Assembly (NCBI RefSeq): GCF_000293805.1
Contig: NZ_AMBZ01000001.1
Location: 310,001-374,000 of the forward strand
Direction of reading: 5' to 3'
Origin: Paenibacillus alvei DSM 29
GTDB lineage: Bacteria > Bacillota > Bacilli > Paenibacillales > Paenibacillaceae
DNA: 64,000 nucleotides
Position numbers and translations under genes: made by a program. Shown here piece after piece: positions 17,367 through 26,094 of the stretch; position 1 is the first letter of the stretch; every line of letters starts with the position of its first letter. The notes below the pieces were generated by a model. That model made no database searches. It had not been told where the DNA came from and worked only from the letters and a program-made list of their open reading frames with translations.

Positions 17367-18281
17367 ATGGATATCAGACAGCTTCGCTATTTTATTGCGA
17401 TTGTGGAGGAAAGAAGCATATCAGCCGCAGCGAGAAGACTCCATATTTCTCAACCGCCTTTAAGCCAACAATTGAGGGCAATGGAAGAGGAGCTTGGCGC
17501 GATATTGTTGGAAAGAAACGGGAAATACATGGAAGTAACGGATGCAGGAAGAACCTTATATTCCTATGCCTTGCAAATGGATCAATTAATGCAAGAGGCT
17601 AAAATGGAAGTGACTGAGGTCGAAAATGGGGTAAACGGCAAATTGACGATGGGTGTAAATACGTTTTCGGTTGCTGATTTGCCTGAAATCCTACATCAAT
17701 TTCAAAAGCACTATCCAAAGGTAACGTACAAAATCCAACAAAATGAGTCCGCTCATCTTTGTCAGTTAGTCCGAGATCGGGCTATCGAATTGGCATTCAT
17801 ACGATTGCCGCTTGAATTGGACGATTTCTCAGTTCTTCATCTGTATACCGAACCGTTTTATTTGATTACATCCCAGAAACAGAAACGGTTTGAACATGAA
17901 GTAACGCTCGCGGACATAACTAACGAGCGGCTCCTATTGCCAAGCACACAGGGATTAGGTGTACACTATTTAATTTTGGAGGCATACTCAAGGCTTAATA
18001 TGCATCCCCCCGTTGTCGGCGAATGTTCCGACATAGCGCTTTTGATGGAGTTGGTTTCCACTGACTTTTGTTCGTCGATCGTTCCGGAAACATTGCTTCA
18101 TCGGCATAAAGGGGTTCCGATTCATGCGCACAAAATTTCTTCTACCGTTGGGATGTCTTCTCCGCTTGGGTTAATATGGCTGAAAAATCACCGCTTATCC
18201 AACACGGCCCGGAATTTTATCGATTTATTCAAAAAAGAAGGAAGGTATCTGCAGCATCATGCGCATAAGGAAATGGATTGA
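17367..18281 (+). CDS. LysR-family transcriptional regulator
   Basis: 304 residues. N-terminal winged helix MDIRQLRYFIAIVEERSISA followed by ARRLHISQPPLSQQLRAMEE, then a periplasmic-binding-like effector domain with GKLTMGVNTF and the LPSTQGLG region. ATG 17367 was chosen because it begins at the canonical LTTR start and has AAAGGAG before it. It most resembles CynR/BudR-type small-ligand regulators; the effector is unknown. Probably autoregulated through the palindrome upstream. A truncated paralogue lies at 20915. Confidence 0.9.
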   Translation: MDIRQLRYFIAIVEERSISAAARRLHISQPPLSQQLRAMEEELGAILLERNGKYMEVTDAGRTLYSYALQMDQLMQEAKMEVTEVENGVNGKLTMGVNTFSVADLPEILHQFQKHYPKVTYKIQQNESAHLCQLVRDRAIELAFIRLPLELDDFSVLHLYTEPFYLITSQKQKRFEHEVTLADITNERLLLPSTQGLGVHYLILEAYSRLNMHPPVVGECSDIALLMELVSTDFCSSIVPETLLHRHKGVPIHAHKISSTVGMSSPLGLIWLKNHRLSNTARNFIDLFKKEGRYLQHHAHKEMD

Positions 18282-18331
18282 TTGATTCAAGCCCTATTAT
18301 GGAGTCCAATTTTTTGTGGAATGCGGAAATC

Positions 18332-18355
18332 AAAAAAAAGACCCTCGGATCCTAA
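18332..18355. terminator. Left half of a terminator split by the IS element
   Basis: AAAAAAAAGACCCTCGGATC plus CTAA. Without the insertion it continues at 19649 as CGATCCGGGATCTTTTT, forming a bidirectional stem whose loop is the CTAA target duplication. Confidence 0.65.
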
Positions 18356-18452
18356 GGGACTGACCCCATAACGTGAGACAAATCAAAACACCTTTAAGAG
18401 AAATATCCTTATATCGTAAGATAAGGGAGACAATCTTGGAGGTGTTTTTGCG

Positions 18453-18770
18453 TTGGCAACTAGAGTGAGTTACCCGGCGGAAGTGAAATTGAAAGCAATC
18501 GAAATGAGATTAGCTGGTATTCCTGTGAAAGAAGTAATGAACGAGCTAAACATCAAAAATGAGACTCAGTTAAAAGTCTGGATGAAATGGTATCGGGAAG
18601 GTGAACTCTATCGCCTGGAGCAGCCAGTAGGTAAGCAATACAGCTACGGCAAAGGCCCAGAATATCTATCAGAGCTTGAAAAAGTGAAAGCAGAGAATCA
18701 TTTTCTTAAGCAGCAGTTAGAGGTTCTAAAAAAGTACAAGGATTTGGAAAGGAGGTGTCACCTGAAGTAG
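18453..18770 (+). CDS. IS3-family OrfA
   Basis: 105 residues: a helix-turn-helix (SYPAEVKLKAIEMRLAGIPV region) followed by a leucine-zipper coiled coil (SELEKVKAENHFLKQQLEVL). TTG start after TTGGAGGTG. The frame contains A AAA AAG at 18728-18734, the standard -1 slippery heptamer of IS3 elements, so part of translation should continue into OrfB to make the fused transposase. Confidence 0.9.
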   Translation: MATRVSYPAEVKLKAIEMRLAGIPVKEVMNELNIKNETQLKVWMKWYREGELYRLEQPVGKQYSYGKGPEYLSELEKVKAENHFLKQQLEVLKKYKDLERRCHLK

Positions 18771-19597
18771 TTATCGCTTGGATGGAGTCCATTCGAGGAG
18801 AAATAAGTATTACTCAAGCCTGTGCATGGTTAGGGATTCCTCGATCTAATTATTATCGTTGGAAATCATCTTGCAGAGCTAAGCGTGTAGATAATGCCGT
18901 AGGGAAAATTCGAGAGCTCTGTACGGAACATAAATTCCGTTATGGGTACCGAAAGATCACGTCACTCCTTCGAATGGAACAACAAATTAATCACAAACGT
19001 GTACAGCGAATTATGCAACGTGAAGGACTACAATGCCGAGTTAAAGTGAAGAAACGCAAACCTACTGGACAGCCAGCACATGTCGCGGAACACCTGTTAA
19101 AGCGTCAATTTCAAGCAATTGCTCCGATGCAAAAACTCGTGACTGATATTACGTATTTGCCTTACGGCGGAAAAACACTATACTTATCAAGTATTTTAGA
19201 CTTGTATAACGGAGAGATCGTGGCTTACAGTATAGCAGACAAGCAAGACACTTCTTTTGTTCTTGATACGCTGAATCAGCTTCCGCTACGTTCAGATATG
19301 ATGCTTCACAGCGATCAAGGAAGTGTATATACGTCTCAGGTTTATCAAGAAGCAATAAAAGCAAAAGGCATTACCATGAGCATGTCCCGCAAGGGAACGC
19401 CCGCTGATAATGCCCCCATCGAATCGTTTCATTCCACACTAAAGTCTGAAACGTTCTATCTCGAAAAAATTACCTGTACAACGACCGCCATCGTTGAGCA
19501 GATCGTTCGAGATTACATTACTTACTATAACTCAATTCGCATTCAAACGAAACTAAATAACCAGTCGCCGATTAATTTTCGACGACTGGCTGCTTAA
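18755..19597 (+). CDS. IS3-family OrfB, DDE integrase domain
   Basis: 280 residues in the -1 frame relative to OrfA. HTH_21 segment (GYRKITSLLRMEQQINHKRV) then an rve core with DDE residues in TDITYLPY, LHSDQGSVY and ESFHSTLKSE. GTG 18755 follows AGGAG and might allow independent OrfB synthesis, but the main product is expected to be the OrfAB fusion through the slippery site. Confidence 0.92.
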   Translation: MSPEVVIAWMESIRGEISITQACAWLGIPRSNYYRWKSSCRAKRVDNAVGKIRELCTEHKFRYGYRKITSLLRMEQQINHKRVQRIMQREGLQCRVKVKKRKPTGQPAHVAEHLLKRQFQAIAPMQKLVTDITYLPYGGKTLYLSSILDLYNGEIVAYSIADKQDTSFVLDTLNQLPLRSDMMLHSDQGSVYTSQVYQEAIKAKGITMSMSRKGTPADNAPIESFHSTLKSETFYLEKITCTTTAIVEQIVRDYITYYNSIRIQTKLNNQSPINFRRLAA

Positions 19598-19644
19598 ACT
19601 TGTAAGGTGTTTTGATCCCTGTCTCACAAACGGGGGTCAGTCCC

Positions 19645-19665
19645 CTAACGATCCGGGATCTTTTT
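19645..19665. terminator. Right half of the split terminator
   Basis: CTAA, then CGATCCGGGATCTTTTT. It pairs with 18339-18351 when the IS is removed. It would end transcripts of the LysR gene and of the convergent DUF4822 gene. Confidence 0.6.
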
Positions 19666-19719
19666 GATCATTTTCAAACGAATGAATTCACTTCATTGAG
19701 GCAAATCGTACTGCATCAT

Positions 19720-20793
19720 TTAAAAAGTAAATGCAGGGTTAAAATCTCCTTTATATGGCTCATGTTCAACGAATACGGTTATATCTTTGCCGTCTTTGTC
19801 TTTACCTGTTCTTTTATACGTAAATTTATTATTGTTAAGCTCGGTAATTTCAACAGCGATACCATACTTGTTCTTTCCAATAGAAACATGGGCTCTGACT
19901 TTATTGTCATGCAAAATATCAAAGTAGCCATAATCGCCACGACTTTCACCCGTATTCACATTAAAGAACTCATATTTATTCGTCTTATCGTCAAATTTAG
20001 CTAGGCTGATAAAGTTGGAGTTGTATTCTGTGATCTCATTTCCCTCTTCGTCCAGAACCTTTGTTCCATGCCAAAGTGTGCTGCCCAAAATTTGATCTCC
20101 ATCAACGTTTTTAACAATATCGCCAGTCGTTGTATTCCATGATTTGTCCGGCTCTGTGAAAGCAAGTTTTTTTCCTTTATACGGAACATGCTCGACGAAT
20201 ACTTCTACGTCGTTACCTTGAGCATCTTTACCCATTCTTTTATATGTGAAGACATTCTTATTCAGTTCTGTCATATCGACAACTGCTTGATAATTCATCG
20301 ATTCCGAGATCAGGATTCTCTTCTCTCCATCGTTAGTAAGGAAGAAGGTTCCTCTATCACCGCGGCTTGCACCGGTTTTTGCATCGAAGAATTCATATCT
20401 TCCGGTTTTTGCTTCATATTTGGCCAGGCCAATGAAGTTGGCATTTTCCTTAGTCAGGTCATGATGATCTTTATCATATACTCTTGTACCCTGCCAGTCC
20501 GTGCCGCTCAGAATGTCAGCCATTTCCTGACCTTTGGTAAGCTTGGCGTTTGGTGCGAGAACTGCTTTATGCGCTTTGTTCAACAGATATGCGACTTCAC
20601 CACGCTTTGCTTTGCCGCCTTCATAACCTTGCATGACACGAAGATTGGAAAGTTCGATCATAGCCTGTTGGATTTCTTCTGTAGAGAGTTTCACAGAAGC
20701 AGCATCTGCTTGCAACACGCCAAATGGAAGAGCTGTTACTCCCAACGACGCCGCCAGCATCAGAGAAGCCAGCTTTGTAGAATATTTATTCAT
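19720..20793 (-). CDS. Secreted protein with two DUF4822 repeats
   Basis: 357 residues. Signal peptide ending near LQADAA, a helical N-terminal part (residues about 33-85), then two homologous domains of about 115 residues. Each has W.GT.V.D, NF(I)xLAK(Y/F), YEFF...TG.SRGD.G.F and FTYKR.GKD..G.D..VFVEH.PYKG; this is the DUF4822 pattern. Function of the domain unknown; the location should be the cell surface or medium. ATG 20793 with AAAGGAGGAAAAAA. Its promoter region contains copy 2 of the LysR palindrome. Confidence 0.85.
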   Translation of the reverse strand: MNKYSTKLASLMLAASLGVTALPFGVLQADAASVKLSTEEIQQAMIELSNLRVMQGYEGGKAKRGEVAYLLNKAHKAVLAPNAKLTKGQEMADILSGTDWQGTRVYDKDHHDLTKENANFIGLAKYEAKTGRYEFFDAKTGASRGDRGTFFLTNDGEKRILISESMNYQAVVDMTELNKNVFTYKRMGKDAQGNDVEVFVEHVPYKGKKLAFTEPDKSWNTTTGDIVKNVDGDQILGSTLWHGTKVLDEEGNEITEYNSNFISLAKFDDKTNKYEFFNVNTGESRGDYGYFDILHDNKVRAHVSIGKNKYGIAVEITELNNNKFTYKRTGKDKDGKDITVFVEHEPYKGDFNPAFTF

Positions 20794-20874
20794 AATTTTT
20801 TCCTCCTTTACCTTTCTTGATCAATATGCTATCACCAAGAAAACCAAATGGAAAATATATTATTAATTAGTTTT

Positions 20875-20893
20875 CTATATGTTTTCCATATAG
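20875..20893. promoter_or_regulatory. LysR-type palindrome, copy 2
   Basis: CTATATG-TTTTC-CATATAG, a perfect inverted repeat between the DUF4822 gene and the LysR remnant. Confidence 0.55.
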
Positions 20894-20914
20894 GATAAAG
20901 GAGTTTATATAGCA

Positions 20915-21004
20915 ATGGATCGTAGACAGCTTTTCTCTTTTATTGCGATTGTGGAGGAAAGGAGCACATCAGCCGTGTTGAGAAGACTTTATATTTCTCA
21001 ATCG
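20915..21004 (+). pseudogene. LysR regulator, N-terminal remnant
   Basis: ATG 20915 with AAAGGAG upstream starts MDRRQLFSFIAIVEERSTSA, then VLRRLYISQS, closely matching the first 30 residues and the DNA of the LysR gene at 17367. Similarity stops at about 21003, and the following bases belong to the 3' end of the convergent MFS gene. A recombination or deletion removed the rest of this regulator. Confidence 0.75.
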
Positions 21005-22156
21005 ACTCCCCGTGAAGATACTGCTCACGAGCAGTACGAGTCCGCCAAACAGATAGGGCAATTTGAAGTGGACTTCAAACAAAATACCTGCCAACATCGG
21101 TCCAAATATCGTACCGAGACTCGTATACGCATTATTCATCCCGGCCACAAACCCTTGCTCATTCCAAGCCACTCTCGACAGCAGCGTATTGATCGTAGGG
21201 CGCAAAATATTATTGAACGTAAAGAATAACATCGTGAATGCCATGACATAGAAGAAATGACCAGAGAATAATAAGAATACAAGGGATACCGCTGATAATA
21301 GCAACATGGCAACAATAACCTGCTTTTCCCCAAAACGTCGTGTAATCCGGTCGGTCAACAACAGTTGATTCAACGTACCGATGAGCGAACATACGGTTAG
21401 TAGAATAGCGATTTGACGCGTCGTGAATCCGTACACCTGTACGACAAAGAGCGGGAAAATCGCTTCAAAATGCGTCAGACCGAAGGTCATCGTGAAAACA
21501 ATGAGTAGCATGACAAAATAGCGAGACCGAACCGAAAGCACGATTTGACGGAACACATTGTCCCTCTTTTCCTCCACTTGACGATGCATCTGGCGAATGT
21601 TCGCCGACACCGATTCAGGCAATCCCCAGAGGCTGCAAACCATTGCCAGCACTCCTACACATGCGGATACATAGAACGGCATCTTGATTCCCCATTCCGC
21701 AAGCAATCCACCGACACCCGGTCCGATAATAAACCCAGATGTCATCGACGCGCCCAACCATGACATCGCCTTGCTGCGCTGATCATCTGCTGTAATGTCA
21801 GCAATATAAGCAATAATGGACGGGATTAAGGCAGCTGAGCCTATTCCGCCAATCAATCGCGATGCGAATAATAAAGTTAGGTCACTTGCAAATGCTGCAA
21901 GCAGGTTGGAGAGTGCGAACAAGACCAAACCTATGAGAATCATTGGTTTACGGCCGTATCGATCTGACAAATTGCCTGCAATGGGTGAGAATAGAAACTG
22001 GGTCAGGCCGAAGCAGGAGACCAAATATCCTGCGGCCTGTCCACTTGCCGAAAACTCCTCAAGAAGTTCCGGCACAATCGGAATGACAAGACCCATACTT
22101 AGATTAGCGAGAAACATGTTCAACAGCAGTAGTGGAAACGCTGACTTCGTTAACAT
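20969..22156 (-). CDS. MFS drug/metabolite exporter with a chimeric C-terminus
   Basis: 395 residues, 12 predicted helices. Motif A GNLSDRYGRKPMI between helices 2 and 3, RLIGGIGSAALIPSIIAYIAD in helix 4 and a motif C-like SGFIIGPGVGGLLA in helix 5 place it among 12-TM drug:H+ antiporters (Bmr/TetA-like). The last dozen residues (SRLRNIKSSQHG) are encoded by the antisense of the LysR remnant, so the native C-terminus was replaced by a recombination junction; the helices remain complete. The start ATG 22156 has only a weak RBS. A LysR palindrome lies 107 bp upstream. Confidence 0.85.
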   Translation of the reverse strand: MLTKSAFPLLLLNMFLANLSMGLVIPIVPELLEEFSASGQAAGYLVSCFGLTQFLFSPIAGNLSDRYGRKPMILIGLVLFALSNLLAAFASDLTLLFASRLIGGIGSAALIPSIIAYIADITADDQRSKAMSWLGASMTSGFIIGPGVGGLLAEWGIKMPFYVSACVGVLAMVCSLWGLPESVSANIRQMHRQVEEKRDNVFRQIVLSVRSRYFVMLLIVFTMTFGLTHFEAIFPLFVVQVYGFTTRQIAILLTVCSLIGTLNQLLLTDRITRRFGEKQVIVAMLLLSAVSLVFLLFSGHFFYVMAFTMLFFTFNNILRPTINTLLSRVAWNEQGFVAGMNNAYTSLGTIFGPMLAGILFEVHFKLPYLFGGLVLLVSSIFTGSRLRNIKSSQHG

Positions 22157-22262
22157 TGATGACCACCTATATTGAGTTGATAAAAATTACGAGTCGGGAC
22201 TGAATACCAGTCCCTCTCTATCTGCATTTGTATATGTTAGCATGTGGCTATCTTCAATAAAA

Positions 22263-22277
22263 ATATGAAAAACATAT
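22263..22277. promoter_or_regulatory. LysR-type palindrome, copy 3
   Basis: ATATG-AAAAA-CATAT upstream of the MFS gene; same core and spacing as the two other copies. Confidence 0.5.
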
Positions 22278-22279
22278 GG

Positions 22280-22768
22280 GGGCTTAATATTTTTGATATA
22301 TATGGAGGATGCTTCTGTATGATTCTTACGGCGACCGGCATATCAAGTTCGAGAAATCGGCTTTGATGAAAAGACTCAATATGGAAAAGAGAACGCCCCA
22401 CTAAACACTCTCTTAAACATTCTAATTTTCATTTAAAAATCATGCATTTAATCATTTTTATCATTCAATATTTTGTTTCTAATGTATTTTTCTGCACTAG
22501 AAAATAATATATACTTCACTAATATTCAACACTTCTACGTATTGATTCGACATATTCCTACCACGCACTCCACATCATGTGAGGTTGCGCAAAATAAACA
22601 GCTTCCGATGTAGCAGTATTCGCTATAATATTATTGATTTTTAAGATTCTTCCGAATTAATCAAGTTGACGACTCTGGATACATATCGATAAAATAGAAC
22701 ATATGTTTCCTAGTATTTTTGCGTAAAGTGTCGAATAATAATAAGGTTCCTGAAAGGAGTTTGAATTC
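22280..22768. other. AT-rich intergenic region before the restriction-modification genes
   Basis: No gene seen. The MTase RBS AAAGGAG is at its end. GCACTCCACAT at 22567-22577 resembles the rlmD-derived att core found at 32922 and 40266 over about ten bases, which might mark an old island border; this is weak. Confidence 0.3.
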
Positions 22769-23725
22769 ATGCTAGATAATAAATTTACCGTTGCATCTTT
22801 GTTCTGTGGGGCAGGCGGATTAGATTTAGGTTTTGAAGTCGCAGGCTTTAAAACAATATGGGCTAATGATATTAATAAAGATGCTTGCGAGACTCATAAA
22901 CAATGGTCTGATGCCGAGGTAATAAGCAAAGATATAAAAGACATTAGTTTTAGTGATGTACCAAGTGTCGAGGTAATTCTTGGTGGATTTCCCTGCCAAG
23001 GTTTTAGCCTTGCAGGTCCAAGGAAAATTGATGATAAGCGAAATTCATTATACAGCTTCTTTGCAAAACTAGTTGGAGAAAAACAACCACTAGCCTTCGT
23101 TGCAGAGAATGTAAAAGGAATCCTAACACTTGGAGAGGGGTTGATTTTAGAAGCAATCATAGCAGACTTCTCGGAAAAGGGTTACAATGTTGTGCCATAC
23201 ACGGTAAATGCTTCTGACTATGGCGTCCCTCAAGATCGAGATCGTGTTATTTTTATTGGGATAAGAAAAGATTTAAATCACAGTTTTGTATTGCCTAGCC
23301 CTTTTAATAAAAAGGTAACTCTACGGGAAGCACTAGAACATCTTCCAGCTCCTAAAGATGAAGATATTTGCGATGCTCCATTCTCTTCAAGATTCATGAG
23401 TAGAAACCGTAGACGCGATTGGGAAGATGTCTCCTATACAATTCCTGCTATGGCTAAACAAGTTCCACTTCACCCCTCTTCCCCTATGATGATAAAGATT
23501 CATAAGGATTTATGGAGTTTTGGAGAGGGCAAAACAAGACGTTTTTCATGGCAAGAAGCCGCTGCAATACAAACTTTTCCGCAGGGAATGGAATTTGCAG
23601 GGGATTTAATCTCTAAATATAAGCAAATCGGAAATGCTGTTCCTGTCAAACTTGCAGAAGTAATTGCAGTTGCGTTGCGCCAATGCCTTACTAATGAATT
23701 AGAAAAAAGACATAATACTTACTAG
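22769..23725 (+). CDS. DNA (cytosine-5) methyltransferase, probably M.HaeIII-like (GGCC)
   Basis: 318 residues with the ordered m5C motifs: I LFCGAGGLDLGFEVAGF, IV GGFPCQGFS with catalytic Cys76, VI AENVKGIL, VIII QDRDRVIFIG, and X KQIGNAVPVKLAEVIA. The region between VIII and X is short, as in small monospecific enzymes. It is followed 21 bp later by a HaeIII-family endonuclease gene, so it protects the same site, probably GGCC (inference from the partner). ATG with AAAGGAG upstream. Confidence 0.93.
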   Translation: MLDNKFTVASLFCGAGGLDLGFEVAGFKTIWANDINKDACETHKQWSDAEVISKDIKDISFSDVPSVEVILGGFPCQGFSLAGPRKIDDKRNSLYSFFAKLVGEKQPLAFVAENVKGILTLGEGLILEAIIADFSEKGYNVVPYTVNASDYGVPQDRDRVIFIGIRKDLNHSFVLPSPFNKKVTLREALEHLPAPKDEDICDAPFSSRFMSRNRRRDWEDVSYTIPAMAKQVPLHPSSPMMIKIHKDLWSFGEGKTRRFSWQEAAAIQTFPQGMEFAGDLISKYKQIGNAVPVKLAEVIAVALRQCLTNELEKRHNTY

Positions 23726-23746
23726 CTGAAAGCAGGTGCATAATAA

Positions 23747-24694
23747 GTGGCACAAGTATTAAACGGAAAAGGATTTGAATATGCATGTTTGCAGTCTATG
23801 CAAAATCAGCTTTCCGATATTCAGCAAATCGATATACTGACAACCCCGACTTACCTAAGCGCTCAGTTATCGTTTCAAAGTTCAGAACCTTTGGTACAAC
23901 AAAAATTTAATCTTGCCGCGGATGCCGCAATAAGAGTGTTAAGGCGGCTTGAACCTCAGTTAGAAAATCATCAAAATAATCAACCTCTAATACTTTCAAT
24001 TCAACAAGATGCTAGAGGGCAGCAAGGTGATGTCAGAGATGTACTGGCTATTCGTAGACAAAATCAATGGGAAATAGGTCTATCAGCTAAACATAACCAT
24101 TCCGCAGTGAAACATTCAAGGCTTTCACAAACAATAGATTTCGGTAAAGAGTGGCTTAATATCCCTTCATCCGCAACATACTTTAATGAAATTAGACCTA
24201 TATTTAATGAACTTGAAGATTTGCGGAGCAGGGGTGTTCTATGGAGACACCTTGATGATAAGGCAGACCGATTCTATGTTCCAGTTTTGAATGCATTTAT
24301 GCGAGAGTTGCAACGGCTTAACCAAGCTAATACCGACATTCCTTCTCGCTTGCTAAGTTATCTTCTTGGACGTAATGATTTTTATAAAGTTATTGCACAT
24401 GATGGAAACCGAACAACCGAAATACAGGGTTATTCAATGTATGGTACTTTGAATAGACCATCCGGTAACGTTAGCCCTCAAATCCGTTTACCGAGGTTAC
24501 GATTACCGTCAAGATTCTATGACATAGATTTTAAGCCAAATTCAAATACAACGATTTTTATAGTTTGCGACGAAGGTTGGAACATATCTGCACGGATTCA
24601 TAGTGCAAGCACTGCTGTCGAGCCAAGCTTAAAGTTCGATATTCAACTACAAGGCGTTCCGCCTACCCTTTATCGACATTTTGAACCTTGGTAA
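23747..24694 (+). CDS. HaeIII-family type II restriction endonuclease
   Basis: 315 residues. It contains the conserved blocks of the HaeIII endonuclease family as I recall them: WEIGLSAKHNHSAVKHSRLS, then DFGKEW, LGRNDFYKVIAHDGN and EPSLKFDIQLQG near the end. Predicted to cut GGCC. The start GTG at 23747 is 21 bp after the methyltransferase stop, with AGCAGGTG before it, so it is translated at a lower level than the methylase, as is desirable. Together they form a complete restriction-modification pair. Confidence 0.9.
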   Translation: MAQVLNGKGFEYACLQSMQNQLSDIQQIDILTTPTYLSAQLSFQSSEPLVQQKFNLAADAAIRVLRRLEPQLENHQNNQPLILSIQQDARGQQGDVRDVLAIRRQNQWEIGLSAKHNHSAVKHSRLSQTIDFGKEWLNIPSSATYFNEIRPIFNELEDLRSRGVLWRHLDDKADRFYVPVLNAFMRELQRLNQANTDIPSRLLSYLLGRNDFYKVIAHDGNRTTEIQGYSMYGTLNRPSGNVSPQIRLPRLRLPSRFYDIDFKPNSNTTIFIVCDEGWNISARIHSASTAVEPSLKFDIQLQGVPPTLYRHFEPW

Positions 24695-24700
24695 TATAAA

Positions 24701-24736
24701 CAGCCATTCCCGTAATGTTACCGGAATGGCTGTTTT
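24701..24736. terminator. Bidirectional terminator between endonuclease and vsr
   Basis: CAGCCATTCC pairs perfectly with GGAATGGCTG around a 12-base loop, then TTTT. The vsr stop codon lies in the loop. Confidence 0.85.
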
Positions 24737-25155
24737 CGTTTTGAAAGGTTAAGACTTTCGATAATTTGATTTACTACAGAATGAACATCATCATTTACTT
24801 CATGTTCCCAAAACCGTAATACCGTCCAACCGAGTTCTTTGTAGTGGTGATTTATTTTTTTGTCGCGTTCAGTATTACGATTTAGTTTTTTTGTCCAATA
24901 TTCAAGATTGCTTTTCGGCATATGACCATGAATAGGGCAAAAGTGCCAAAAACATGAATCAATAAAAACGACAAGCTTGGCTTTTTTAATTGCTATATCA
25001 GGCTTCCCAAGTAGCGACTTTACGTTCTTCCTATACCTGATTCCTTTTTTCCAAAGCAACTTCCTTACTTTTAACTCGATTTTTGTTTCTGAGGATTTTA
25101 CTGCTTTCATCATTTTGCTTCTGGTTTCTCGGGATACCTTATCAGCCAAACTCAT
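24718..25155 (-). CDS. vsr: Very short patch repair (Vsr) mismatch endonuclease
   Basis: 145 residues. Vsr pattern: SRETRSKMMKAVKSSETKIE at the start, YRKNVKSLLGKPDIA with the catalytic Asp, VVFIDSCFWHFCPIHGHMPK with zinc-binding Cys/His, and YWTKKLNRNTERD near the end. Known role: nicks T:G mismatches that arise from deamination of 5-methylcytosine, offsetting mutation at the methylated sites. It is convergent with the m5C methylase/HaeIII pair and probably travels with them. ATG 25155 or GTG 25158; the RBS is poor. Confidence 0.92.
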   Translation of the reverse strand: MSLADKVSRETRSKMMKAVKSSETKIELKVRKLLWKKGIRYRKNVKSLLGKPDIAIKKAKLVVFIDSCFWHFCPIHGHMPKSNLEYWTKKLNRNTERDKKINHHYKELGWTVLRFWEHEVNDDVHSVVNQIIESLNLSKRKQPFR

Positions 25156-25233
25156 CACCTAAATGGAGTATAGCCCTAAAGTTATCACATTAAACTCTTC
25201 ACCATTGAGGCAGCGATAATTCCAGAAAATTTA

Positions 25234-25725
25234 TTACGGGCAAAATAGGGTGTAGTAGGGATTGGGAAAGTTTTTTTCATTGATTTGGCACTGGAGGGAG
25301 GTTGGATTAATACGATCACCTTGTACGGAAGCAAATGCCCGTGCTACTAGTGCAGCATCTTTGTTAGATAGGGGCTTATGAGAATCAAGCCAGTTCGCTT
25401 TTTTACGTGTCTCAAATCTCTCAATGTCTTTCCTCAAAGATGCAATTTCCTTTAAGGCAGCTTTCTTCTTAACCTCAGCTCCTCCCTTTCGCATTTCCTT
25501 GGTTATTGCATCATTATCTACATGGTCACCTATCGAAGATCTAACTTCACTTAAGATGAGATCTACAAGACTTTGCTCATAGATTGAGTGGCGGAATATA
25601 TTTTTTACCCCTCAACTTATACTTACCACACATGTAATACTTTTTTCCGTAAGAACGTTTAACACAATGCATTCCCACCCCACAATCAGTGCAATAGAGT
25701 AATTGAGTAATTGAGTAAAGAGGTT
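25234..25725 (-). pseudogene. Large serine recombinase, C-terminal remnant with frameshift
   Basis: The minus strand from about 25725 reads LYCTDCGVGMHCVKRSYGKKYY and CGKYKLRGK, a zinc-ribbon-like segment. After a frame change in the A6 run near 25600-25605 come SIYEQSLVDLILSEVRSSI and a Lys/Glu-rich coiled coil (KKKAALKEIASLRKDIERFE). Zinc ribbon plus coiled coil is the C-terminal half of large serine integrases. The catalytic N-terminus is absent. Reading one A fewer joins the two frames. Remnant of an integrated element. Confidence 0.55.
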
Positions 25726-26090
25726 ATACATCGACTCTTTTTCGAGAGTATGACGATAGTTTAAAGTGTCCTCCGATTCGAAAATAAGTTGAAACAATCG
25801 AGGTTCTAGTTTCACTTTCAACTGATAATCCGGATCAAGTTGCCTCAATCTGAGTGGTTCGATTACAGGCTCCTTCACAACAATCAAACATTGGTTTGAT
25901 CCATTCTGAAAAAAGCTGTAGTGGCAACATAAAGTCCCCTCCCAAAGTAAAAGTTCGTTGATCTTACCGTAGAAGGGGATAGTTATCAATATCTAGTATT
26001 TATCTAAACAATTTCATGAACTATTTATTACTCCCTGACCTTCCAAGAGTAATATTCTTGAGGAATAGATCGGCTACTGTTAAAAACTCA
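25726..26090. other. Decayed sequence, no intact gene recognised
   Basis: Open frames exist on the minus strand (for example MLPLQLFSEWIKPMF and LRQLDPDYQLKVKLEPRLF), but they are in different frames, lack ribosome binding sites and match no family I recognise. Likely debris of mobile elements. Confidence 0.4.
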
Positions 26091-26094
26091 TTGC

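Larger units (their letters stand above)
18356..19644 (+). mobile_element. IS3-family insertion sequence (IS150-like), apparently complete
   Basis: A 1289-bp element. The left end GGGACTGACCCC is the inverted repeat of the right end GGGGTCAGTCCC, and similarity continues inward (GTGAGACA and ATCAAAACACCTT on both sides). It is flanked by CTAA direct repeats (18352-18355, 19645-19648), a 4-bp target duplication. It contains overlapping orfA and orfB, both intact, so it may be active. It is inserted in the loop of a terminator. Confidence 0.92.

Noticed and set aside
22300-22400. A third LysR remnant upstream of the MFS gene
   Set aside because: The promoter palindrome is similar, but no LysR coding similarity follows.
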